Positions 12,520 to 23,434 of a stretch of DNA of 64,000 bases are shown here, one piece after another (the stretch's first letter is position 1; the number at the start of each line of letters is the position of its first letter). Both the position numbers and the translations under genes were made by a program. The DNA is from Stomorhina lunata (lineage: Eukaryota > Arthropoda > Insecta > Diptera > Rhiniidae): assembly GCA_933228675.1 (NCBI GenBank), contig OW121742.1, positions 34,854,218-34,918,217 of the forward strand, read 5' to 3'. Under the pieces are notes generated by a model. That model was given only the letters and a program-made list of their open reading frames with translations, had not been told where the DNA came from and did no database searches.

Positions 12520-13562
12520 CTGTGTCTTAGTCTATGTCTTAGTCTATGTCTTAGTCTATGACTTATCCTATATCTTAGTCTATATCTTAGTCTATGTCTT
12601 AGTCTCTGTCTTAGTCTATGTCTTAGTCTATGTCTTAGTCTATGTCTTAGTCTATGTCTTAGTCTATGTCTTAGTCTATGTCTTAGTCTATGTCTTAGTC
12701 TATGTCTTAGTCTATGACTTATCCTATATCTTAGTCTATATCTTATTCTATGTCTTAGTCTCTGTCTTAGTCTATGTCTTAGTCTATGTCTTAGTCTATG
12801 TCTTAGTCTATGTCTTAGTCTATGTCTTAGTCTATGTCTTAGTCTATGTCTTAGTCTATGTCTTAGTCTATGTCTTAGTCTATGTCTTAGTCTATGTCTT
12901 AGTCTATGTCTTAGTCTATGTCTTAGTCTATGTCTTAGTCAATGTCTTAGTCTATGTCTTAGTCTATGTCTTAGTCTCTGTCTTAGTCTATGTCTTAGTC
13001 TATGTCTTAGTCTATGTCTTAGTCTATGTCTTAGTCTATGTCTTAGTCTATGTCTTAGTCTATGTCTTAGTCTATGTCTTAGTCTATGTCTTAGTCTATG
13101 TCTTAGTCTATGCCTTAGTCTATGTCTTAGTCTATGTCTTAGTCTATGTCTTAGTCTATGTCTTAGTCTATGTCTTAGTCTATGTCTTAGTCTATGTCTT
13201 AGTCTATGTCTTAGTCTATGTCTTAGTCTATGTCTTAGTCTATGTCTTAGTCTATGTCTTAGTCTATGTCTTAGTCTATGTCTTAGTCTATGTCTTAGTC
13301 TATGTCTTAGTCTATGTCTTAGTCTATGTGTTAGTCTATGTGTTAGTCTATGTCTTAGTCTATGTCTTAGTCTATGTCTTAGTCTATGTCTTAGTCTATG
13401 TCTTAGTCTATGTCTTAGTCTATGTCTTAGTCTATGTCTTAGTCTATGTCTTAGTCTATGTCTTAGTCTATGTGTTAGTCTATGTGTTAGTCTATGTCTA
13501 AGTCTATGTCTTAGTCTTTGTTTTAGTCTATGTCTTAGTCTATGTCTTAGTCTATATTTTAA
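12520..13562 (-). repeat. 12-bp minisatellite array, unit TAGTCTATGTCT
   Basis: About 86 head-to-tail copies of TAGTCTATGTCT. Variants include CTATGACTTATC and CTATATCTTAGT near 12560-12590, repeated near 12712-12750, and a GTGTTAG pair at 13326-13340 repeated at 13470-13485. The same variant order occurring twice shows block duplication. Read on the minus strand the unit is AGACATAGACTA, the same unit as the larger array at 14.5-18.1 kb. One minus-strand frame is stop-free for 208 codons only because the unit length is a multiple of three. Confidence 0.96.
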
Positions 13563-14504
13563 CATATGCCTTATCTTGTTTTAAGTAAAAGGTTTAAATC
13601 TGATATCATTTAGCTTGAGATTACTCTAAATAATATTCACGAAATTCGAAGCCAAATGACATTATTCATATCAAGTTTATAGCCCAAATTACATAACATT
13701 AGCCTGAGCTTACCCTTACACCGACCCCCCGTAAGTATTCATCATTTTCTAATTAGTGGTCATAAATTTTCCATACAAAAACAATTTGTTTCTAACTCCA
13801 TCCTGCTCAACAACACATACAAGTCCTGGCAACATTAAGGATAATCATTCCACAAACAGTAAAAGTCATATGTGGACTTTTGTGGTCACAAGTGTAAACT
13901 ATTGTTTTTAGTTAAAGTAATACCCCTAAACATCTAAACTTATTTAGGTTTGAGCCAAATCTACAACCACAAAATTAAATTACATTGTCCTTTTTTTAAG
14001 TATTTTGAAAAGGACTCTAAGTTATGTTTATTTAAATGGCCATAAATTAATGTTTTTGGGGATTTCGGTAGCAGTTACAAAGTAAACTTTACTTTTTCTT
14101 AACTTCTATATCAATATTGAAAATGTGAAACAAATGTGGGCCAAATTGAAGATATGTAACATAATACACAAATGCTTTATTACACAAGATTGAAGGGAAG
14201 GGGTTTCCTTCCTTCTTCCTAGGTTATTGTTTTTAAGAAAACTAATAAAGCATTTTTCCTTGTTGTTTATTTTAATATTAGTAGAGACAATATTTGTTAT
14301 AATTAGTTGTAATATTTATTATATGTAACATGTTGTTTCTGGTTGTCAATTTGTTGGATAGGTGGGAGAGTTGTAAGTTAAGCAAATATTAATTAAACAT
14401 CTTTGTATCAAGGAGATTATTTAAAATGAATTTATTTATTAAATTCATTCGAAAAGGAAACAAATAGAAAACAGAAAGTCCACCTAGAGTAGACATTGAG
14501 TATA
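13563..14504. other. Spacer between the two opposed 12-bp arrays
   Basis: AT-rich DNA of about 940 bp without a coding frame, transposon end or internal symmetry that I could see. It is the axis of the inverted pair of arrays. Confidence 0.4.
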
Positions 14505-17500
14505 CCTTAGACTTAGATATAGACTAAGACATAGACTAAGACATAGACCAAGACATAGGCAAGGACATGAACTAAGACATAGACTATGACATAGACTAAG
14601 AAATAGACTAAGACATAGACTAAGACATAGACTAAGACATAGACTAAGACATAGACTAAGACATAGACTAAGACATAGACTAAGACATAGACTAAGACAT
14701 AGACTAAGACATAGACTAAGACATAGACTAAGACATAGACTAAGACATAGACTAAGACATAGACTAAGACATAGACTAAGACATAGACTAAGACATAGAC
14801 TAAGACATAGACTAAGACATAGACTAAGACATAGACTAAGACATAGACTAAGACATAGACTAAGACATAGACTAAGACATAGACTAAGACATAGACTAAG
14901 ACATAGACTAAGACATAGACTAAGACATAGACTAAGACATAGACTAAGACATAGACTAAGACATAGACTAAGACATAGACTAAGACATAGACTAAGACAT
15001 AGACTAAGACATAGACTAAGACATAGACTAAGACATAGACTAAGACATAGACTAAGACATAGACTAAGACATAGACTAAGACATAGACTAAGACATAGAC
15101 TAAGACATAGACTAAAACATAGACTAAGACATAGACTAAGACATTGACTAAGAAATAGACTAAGGCATAGACTAAGACATAGACTAAGACATAGACATAG
15201 ACTAAGACATAGACATAGACTAAGACATTGACTAAGACATAGACTAAGACATATACTAAGACATAGACTAAGACATAGACTTAGACATAGACTAAGACAT
15301 AGACTAAGACATAGACTATGACATAGACTAAGACATAGACTAAGACATAGACTAAGACATTGACTAAGACATAGACTAAGGCATAGACTAAGACATAGAC
15401 TAAGACATAGACTAAGACATAGACTAAGACATAGACTAAGACATAGACATAGACTAAGACATAGACATAGACTAAGACATAGACATAGACTAAGACATTG
15501 ACTAAGACATTGACTAAGACATTGACTAAGACATAGACTAAGACATATACTAAGACATAGACTAAGACATAGACTAAGACATAGACTAAGACATAGACTA
15601 AGACATAGACTAAGACATAGACTAAGACATAGACTAAGACATAGACTAAGACATAGACTAAGACATAGACTAAGACATAGACTAAGACATAGACTAAGAC
15701 ATAGACTAAGACTAAGACTAAGACATTGACTAAGACATAGACTAAAACATAGACTAAGACATAGACTAAGACATTGACTAAGAAATAGACTAAGGCATAG
15801 ACTAAGACATAGACTAAGACTAAGACATTGACTAAGACATAGACTAAGACATAGACTAAAACATAGACTAAGACATAGACTAAGACATTGACTAAGAAAT
15901 AGACTAAGGCATAGACTAAGACATAGACTAAGACTAAGACATAGACTAAGACATAGACTTAGACATAGACTAAGACATAGACTAAGACATAGACTAAGAC
16001 ATAGACTAAGACATAGACTAAGACATAGACTAAGACATTGACTAAGAAATAGACTAAGGCATAGACTAAGACATAGACTAAGACTAAGACATTGACTAAG
16101 ACATAGACTAAGACATAGACTAAAACATAGACTAAGACATAGACTAAGACATTGACTAAGAAATAGACTAAGGCATAGACTAAGACATAGACTAAGACTA
16201 AGACATTGACTAAGACATAGACTAAGACATAGACTAAAACATAGACTAAGACATAGACTAAGACATTGACTAAGAAATAGACTAAGGCATAGACTAAGAC
16301 ATAGACTAAGACTAAGACATAGACTAAGACATAGACTTAGACATAGACTAAGACATAGACTAAGACATAGACTAAGACATAGACTAAGACATAGACTAAG
16401 ACATAGACTAAGACATAGACTAAGACATAGACTAAGACATTGACTAAGACATAGACTAAGGCACAGACTAAGACATAGACTAAGACATAGACTAAGACAT
16501 AGACTAAGACATAGACTAAGACATAGACTAAGACATAGACTAAGACATAGACTAAGACATAGACTAAGACATAGACATAGACATAGACTAAGACATAGAC
16601 AAAGACTAAGACATAGACATAGACTAAGACATAGACATAGACATAGACATAGACTAAGACATTGACTAAGACATTGACTAAGACATAGACTAAGACATAT
16701 ACTAAGACATAGACTAAGACATAGACTAAGACATAGACTAAGACATAGACTAAGACATAGACTAAGACATAGACTAAGACATAGACTAAGACATAGACTA
16801 AGACATAGACTAAGACATAGACTAAGACATAGACTAAGACATAGACTAAGACATAGACTAAGACATAGACTAAGACATAGACTAAGACATAGACTAAGAC
16901 ATAGACTAAGACATAGACTAAGACATAGACTAAGACATAGACTAAGACATAGACTAAGACATAGACTAAGACATAGACTAAGACATAGACTAAGACATAG
17001 ACTAAGACATAGACTAAGACATAGACTAAGACATAGACTAAGACATAGACTAAGACATAGACTAAGACATAGACTAAGACATAGACTAAGACATAGACTA
17101 AGACATAGACTAAGACATAGACTAAGACATAGACTAAAACTAAGACATAGACTAAAACTAAGACATAGACTAAGACATAGACTAAGACATAGACTAAGAC
17201 ATAGACTAAGACATAGACTAAGACATAGACTAAGACATAGACTAAGACATAGACTAAGACATAGACTAAGACATAGACTAAGACATAGACTAAGACATAG
17301 ACTAAGACATATACTAAGACATAGACTAAGACATAGACTAAGACATAGACTAAGACATAGACTAAGACACAGACTAAGACATAGACTGAGACATAGACTA
17401 AGACATAGACTAAGACATAGACTAAGACATAGACTAAGACATAGACTAAGACATAGACTAAGGCATAGACTAAGACATAGACTAAGATATAGACTAAGAC

Positions 17501-18065
17501 ATAGACTAAGACATAGACTAAGACATAGACTAAGACATAGACTAAGACATAGACTAAGACATAGACTAAGACATAGACTAAGACATAGACTAAGACATAG
17601 ACTAAGACATAGACTAAGACATAGACTAAGACATAGACTAAGACATAGACTAAGACATAGACTAAGACATAGACTAAGACATAGACTAAGACATAGACTA
17701 AGACATAGACTAAGACATAGACTAAGACATAGACTAAGACATAGACTAAGACACAGACTAAGACATAGACTGAGACATAGACTAAGACATAGACTAAGAC
17801 ATAGACTAAGACATAGACTAAGACATAGACTAAGGCATAGACTAAGACATAGACTAAGATATAGACTAAGACATAGACTAAGACATAGACTAAGACATAG
17901 ACTAAGACATAGACTAAGACATAGACTAAGACATAGACTAAGACATAGACTAAGACATAGACTAAGACATACCTAAGACTAAGACATAGACTAAGACATA
18001 CCTAAGACTAAGACATATGCTAAGACATAGACTAGGACTAAGACATATACTAAGACATAGACTAG
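14505..18065 (+). repeat. 12-bp minisatellite array, unit AGACATAGACTA (reverse of the left array)
   Basis: About 295 copies of AGACATAGACTA. Higher-order structure is visible. A block marked by ATTGACTAAGAAATAG plus AAGGCATAG recurs with AGAAAT at 15781, 15895, 16045, 16159 and 16273, giving steps of 114, 150, 114 and 114 bp. 114 is 9.5 units, because the block contains a 6-bp half unit. A second marker set (AGACACAG, ACTGAGAC, AAGATATAG) occurs near 17367 and again about 384 bp (32 units) later. The central stretches 14600-15110 and 16700-17120 are nearly pure. Confidence 0.97.
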
Positions 18066-18111
18066 ATTTAAATCAACGCTCGTTGATTGGCCTTAACATT
18101 CTCTATTATAT

Positions 18112-18904
18112 TTTGAGCAGGCGTAGGCAGCCCATACCGCCAGAAGCCAAAGAATTTTTCTAATTTTCGTAAATACCACGATCATTAATAAAACTCGTAA
18201 AAATGAGTATTAAAGTTATTCAGTTGAAATTTAGATGTTAAATTGTTGATAAAGAAATTTTCTATAGAAAAATTTTTGATAAAAAAATTTTCTATAGAAA
18301 AATTGTTGATAAAAAAATTTTCTATAGAAAAATTTTTGATAAACAAATTTTCTATAGAAAATTTTTGATAAAGAAATTGTTTATAGAAAAATTTTTAATA
18401 GAAAAGTTTTATATAGAAAAATTTTTGTTAAACGAATTTTCTATAGAAAAATTTTTGATAAAAAAAATTTTCTATAGAAAAATTTTTGATAAAAAAATTT
18501 TCTATAGAAAAATTTTTGATAAAAAAATTTTCTATAGAAAAATGTTTGATAAAAAATTTTCTATAGAAAAATTTTCAATAAAAAATTTTTTATAGAAAAA
18601 TTTTCGATAAAAATTTTTTTTATAGAAAAAATTTTGATAAAAAAATTTTCTATAGAAAAAATTTTGATAAAAAAAAAATTTTTCTATATTATTGAAAAAA
18701 AAATTTCTATAGAAAAATTTTTGACAAAAAAATGTTGAGAAAATAGAGTAGAAAACTCTTTTCTTTAAAACGTTAGAACTACACATTGAAAAAAATATCA
18801 ATTTTAGTAAAGAAGATTTATTGCATAAATTGCAAAAAAAAGTATAAAAAACAGCAACTCTGCCGACTATTTTTTTGTTCTATTCTCCTTGCGCCGACCC
18901 GCGA
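18112..18904 (-). repeat. Right inverted arm of the 8.8-18.9 kb structure
   Basis: Read on the minus strand from 18904 it begins TCGCGGGTCGGCGCAAGGAG, passes TCAATGTGTAGTTCTAAC, a short TTTTTCTATAGAAA array and TTCAACTGAATAACTTTAAT, and ends at GGTATGGGCTGCCTACGCCT. This matches the left arm block for block. Sequence homology stops abruptly on both outer and inner sides. Confidence 0.85.
18245..18735. repeat. AT-rich satellite array C', ~30-bp unit, in right arm
   Basis: About 16 copies of the array-C unit in reverse orientation, with core TTCTATAGAAAAATTTTTGA followed by TAAAAAAA. It is one third the length of the left-arm array, as expected for a tandem array that changes length independently in two inverted arms. 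Confidence 0.92.
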
Positions 18905-18909
18905 TTATG

Positions 18910-20744
18910 TGAGTATGTTTCCAAATTCAAAATGGTGATGACATTTTTAGACTCTATCTACGATGTGACTAAACAGGCAGTATGTATTAGAGCGTTGTCG
19001 TATTGGAAAGTCCAATGGACTAAAAGGATTTTTATGCAATCAAAAGACCTTTTATAGAACACCCTAATAAATTCTAGCGTTTAGAACTTAAAAACTTGAT
19101 TACTTGCTTAATGTATTTCCTAATTAGATATAGAATGGAAATTTAAATATATACGGTATGTATACGGCTATTCAAGTGAAACGCAGTGTATATCTACAAG
19201 AAAAAATAACTATTTGGAACCTTTTCAGAACTGAAACTGATTAGAGTTTTTCAACTTTATTCCTTTAATGATATTGTTTGTCAGATTAGGTTTTCATTTT
19301 TATTTTCGAGTATTATTTACAACTTCTTTTGAGAAACGTTTTATGAAGTGTTTAAATCCTTTTTAAATACGTTGTAAATCAGGATAATCAGTGACATTTG
19401 AAAATTCAAACATTAAATATGAAATAAATTTAAATGGGGTGTTTATTTGAGGAAACGTGATATTGTGTAAATAAAAATGATTTTCTAATAATTATCTATT
19501 TAAAAATTTTGCCATAAAAGGAAAAAAATTCAAGTGATTTATGTGACATGTTGTAAAAATTTTCAGAGTAAGGAAAAAAAGCAATTAAAAACATATGTGT
19601 CACCCCCCTGAACTAAACTGTCTGTAATTTCTATCAAACCTCAGAAAAGCTCAAGATTTATTGCATAAATTGCATTAATTAGTTAAATTTTTAGAATTAC
19701 ACTCGAGTATTGAAATATTAAATTTTCTTTATTTACATTTAAATAATTATTTTACATGAAATGTTCAGTAGTCAAACTAATCAAGATGTCAGTTCAATTT
19801 GAAAGGAAGTTCATCAGTGTTGATTTGTTGAAGGTGATTTCCTTCTTTCTTTCCTTCCTTCCGTTTATGTTATTTGTTGTATAAATAATTATTGAGAACT
19901 GCTGTCAGTTGGGAAGACAATAACGTCAATACAAAAACAAAAAAGTGTTGATTTTTGGCCCTCAGGGCACATGTGTCTGACCAACAACAATGGGGCAACG
20001 GCACACACAAAAGTGACCAAATGTAAATAAAGTCGAAAATTTAATTTCAACTCAAATAAAAACGTTTCGAGTGTGTGCAAAATTATTGCCTTCAAGGGTT
20101 GGATAAAATATTTGCTGGTATAAATTGTTTTGAAAACAAAAATTTATTCAATTTTTTTTTTCTATCATTCATCTGTTGGTTTATATTCCCTTCATTTCCT
20201 TTTCCTAAACAAGTGCAAAATGTTTTATTCATTAGACCTAATCAGAGTTATCTTAAGATGAAAACTTAAGAAAATAAAAGTTGTTTAATTTAAGTTACAA
20301 GAGTTGGTTTGATTAACTTGAATTTAAATGTTTGACATAGATATTCATTTCTAATGAATATTTTTAGCGATTTGGATTTTCAATTAAACCGATAAAGAAA
20401 GTAGATATCTTCTTTTCATGAATGAGCTCTTAAAAAAAAATAATTGAAGTTAAAATAGGCCAAATTGGTCATTACTTGTAGATGGAGGTATTTTAATCAC
20501 AAAATTTGTTCAATAATAAACAAGGGGCATACAGTCACTTAAATTACTGTTCCCATGTTTTTAAGTGTAACAACAAGACCTTTGGGTCAATCTCTCTCAT
20601 ATTTGCTATTATTGTATATTGGACTCGTATTGACAATTATAGTTGAAAACATCATTGTAATTCTTACCGTTAATAAGAAAAAAATAAAACAAACGCAAAT
20701 TTTTTTTGGGACAGTTTTTTGACTTTCGATTTTTTTACATATTT
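18910..20744. other. Unique AT-rich DNA, no gene seen
   Basis: Short open frames (60-96 codons) have no recognisable motif. A TTTATTGCATAAATTGCA motif at about 19656 also occurs near 18815 inside the right arm. No transposon ends were recognised. Confidence 0.4.
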
Positions 20745-21085
20745 ACCACCTATGGTGGTGAAGGGTACTATAAATTTGTGCTGATGTATGTAACGCATAG
20801 AAATATTTGTCTTAGACCCACCTTTTAGTATACCAATAGTATATATCAATTCCGGGAAGTTGGACCTATAGGAGGTACCATAAATAATGGACAGATTTTG
20901 ACGAATTTCAATAGCCATGGTCCCATTATCAAAAAAATGATCTGTGCCAAATTTCATCAAATTATCTTTACAAAAGCGACCTGTACTTTCATTACAAGGT
21001 TTACATGGGGGTCCAGGCAGCCGTCCAGACGGACTGACTTCGCTAAATCGACTCAGAAAGCGATTCTTAGCCTATTTGTATACTA
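20745..21085. mobile_element. DINE-1-like repeat, mosaic of two fragments
   Basis: The first 100 bp are the CCACCTATGGTGGTGAAGGG end in minus orientation, with GTGCTGATGTATGTAACGCA. At about 20848 the sequence switches to the plus-orientation middle (ATCAATTCCGGGAAGT, AATAGCCATGGTCCCA, GTCCAGACGG, TCGACTCAGAAAG). The mosaic suggests recombination or template switching between copies. The family name is inferred from resemblance to Drosophila DINE-1/INE-1 elements, which also end in GGGTATA and carry CCGTCCGTC-rich middles. Confidence 0.7.
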
Positions 21086-21144
21086 AATATATAAAAAAAT
21101 ACAATTTCTAAACATTGCCCTTTTTATGGATTTGTTTTAAATAT

Positions 21145-21458
21145 TGATATATCAATTCCGGGAAGTGGATAGGGTATTAGGGTATGGGAGGTACCATAAA
21201 TAATGGACCGATTTTGACGAATTTCAATAGCCATGGTCCCACTATCAAATATGATCTGTGCAAAATTTCAGCAAATTATCTTTAGAATTGCGACCTGTAC
21301 TTTGATTACATGGTTTACTTGGGGGTGCAGCCAGCCGTCCAGACGGACGGACGGACGTGGCTAAATCGACCTAGAAAGTGGTTCTAAGGCAAATATTTCT
21401 TTGCATTACGTACATTAGCACAAACTTATAATACCCTTTCCACCTATGGTGGTATAAT
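21145..21458 (+). mobile_element. DINE-1-like repeat, 5'-truncated copy
   Basis: Begins inside the family consensus at ATCAATTCCGGGAAGTGG and runs to the ACCTATGGTGG end. The copy retains the CCAGCCGTCCAGACGGACGG segment and the conserved terminal palindrome CCACCTATGGTGG. A short insertion, ATAGGGTATTAGGGTATG, sits near 21168. Confidence 0.75.
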
Positions 21459-23434
21459 TAATTGTAATTTTTGTATTAGTTATGCCCTTTTGCATTTCGG
21501 GAAACGATATGCTTGTTAAATTGTACCTATGTGCAATTTAAATAAAATTAATAATGAATATTTCTGCTTAGTCTACGGAGAATGCATATGGCAATGTTTT
21601 TTTTTTAACATTGGAAAAGTTCAACCTTTCTTTCCCGGGGTCAAAGGTCAAAATTTGTTTTTTCAATTTTCCATATCAAAATAGCGGTATAATAATTGTA
21701 ATCGTCTCCATTAGTTGTTTCCGAATTAGAATAAAAACGTTATACTCTACTTTTGGAACTTATCGAAAAGACCATACAGCAACTCAGTTTGACTGCTCTG
21801 CATTATTAATTTAAAACTTTTTAATGAATAAAATTAAGAAAATGCGTTTATTTAATATCTCGAGAACTAAAAACAATATCAAAAAAACGGAGTGCAAATT
21901 CTGAACCAAATAACCTTAGAGGCAGCATTTGGTTGCTTAGATCCAAAACGATTAATACTTGTGTATGTAATAATTAACTATTAGATATGTATTCTCATTG
22001 AAACGGGGTCCATATGTCTGTAATAAATAAATCATCGCTTAAACGACCATCTGTCATTCGCAGTATAGGCTTGAAGGTGTCTAAAGTATGCTGCCTTTGA
22101 AAAGCTTATCAAAGACAAGGTGTGATCACTAGCCGTAACTTTTTCGATGACGGTGGAACATCTGTTTTGTTCGAAGTAACCTTCAAGATCCAACACACCT
22201 AGAAAATGAAGGCATTTAAGTTCTAAGTCTTCTTAATGTTCAGAAATGGCTTTTTTCCATTTGAGAAACTTTCTTTTGGGAAATGCTTGCAATGATTCTG
22301 AAAAAACTTCTCCGATCTTTTAATAATCCAGGTTTACAGATACATAAGCTTTTGGAGTAAAAGATGGAAACGCCTGTTGCCGGACTGGGGGTAACATTAG
22401 ACGGGCTCTATATTTATTGGTAGTACAACACATTTTTTATTGTTCCCGGAATTAGGTTTTTTTTTTTTGTTCATTTCATTTCTGTAAAATTAATCACAAA
22501 TTTATCACAATTTTTATGATTTTGACAGGCAAGTGTGTTGAAGAAAGGCTTTAAATTTCAGATAATAAAAAACTTTAATTACTTTAAAGATGAGTCTTTT
22601 TATACAATTTAATGATTTAAGATTTTGATTAACCAGTAAATAACTAACTGTTTTTCTCTACTTGTTTTCGGGCTAATATCCATTTATTTGTTAACTGAAG
22701 ACTTAAAGATAAAAATTTTACTTTCGAAAATTTAATTTATTGTTTTTATTTTCGTTTTAACAATGTTTTATTTCGAACGTAATGAGCTTTAAATAAAAAG
22801 TAGTAAATTATATTTTTATTATTTGTAAATTTATGTACTTTCAGGTTCACATTGAGGTACTGTAACAATGTCTTTTTGAAGCAATACAATAAAATCTGTT
22901 TACATTAGACGAACGGACTATAAAACTCTAAAATCATGTGATTTCTCATTCCTGATAAGGTGCGTAAAATTTTTATATTTTTTCACTTTTTCCAAACTTT
23001 TTTTGTTTTATATCTTGTTTTTCAACAGCTAATTTTCGGTAGTAATTTTATGTTAAAAGTTTTTAGATTTTTTTTTTATTTCGAATTCCATTTTAAGAGC
23101 AATAAGTACTTAAATTGTATAAATATTTTGATGTTTTATTTGGGTTTGACGATAATAAAAAAAACTAAATTAAATTTAAACTAAGTAAATTATAAAAATT
23201 ATTTTCTTTAAATAAGAATATTAGTATTTAACAAACGATAAAACTACTCCGCAAAATGAAACTTTTTGAGTTACAATTGGCCACCACTATATCTTTTTTT
23301 TTTTTTTTTGATTTGTTGTGGTCCCATAATTATAAAAACTGTCGAAATTTAAAATTCTATGGATACATTATTTAATTTTTTTTTTATAAAATTTGCCTTT
23401 TTTCAAGAGGATGATCCGTTAATTTTATCATAGC
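21459..23434. other. AT-rich DNA with an unassigned decayed coding relic (about 22030-22400, minus)
   Basis: On the minus strand two stretches look once coding. One reads RRSFFRIIASISQKKVSQ (about 22265-22325). After a stop and a frame change comes CLHFLGVLDLEGYFEQNR continuing to FRHLQAYTANDRWSFKR (about 22048-22235). I do not recognise the family. The remainder of the interval shows no gene; a 74-codon frame at 22960-23184 is poly-T driven. Confidence 0.25.

Larger units (their letters stand above)
8761..18904. mobile_element. Foldback-like composite: inverted tandem-repeat arms around a 7.4-kb core
   Basis: The left arm (8761-10695) and right arm (18112-18904) are reverse complements at about 75-80% identity outside their tandem arrays. 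Both arms have the same order. An outer block contains CGGGTCGG, ACAGAACAAAAAA-like and TCAATGTGTAGTTCTAAC. Then comes an array built on TTTTTCTATAGAAAATTTT, then an inner block ending at GGTATGGGCTGCCTAC. The sequence TTATG lies directly outside both ends (8756-8760 and 18905-18909), a possible 5-bp target duplication. Long terminal inverted repeats made of variable tandem repeats are the hallmark of Foldback (FB) elements. FB elements make 9-bp duplications and no transposase was found here, so two opposite insertions of one repeat, or an inverted duplication, remain possible. Confidence 0.45.

Noticed and set aside
12939..13565. 208-codon minus-strand frame encoding repeated Arg-His-Arg-Leu
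   Set aside because: It is the 12-bp satellite read in its single stop-free frame; 12 is a multiple of three, so the frame stays open without coding selection. Array length is variable and no promoter or flanking coding sequence is seen.
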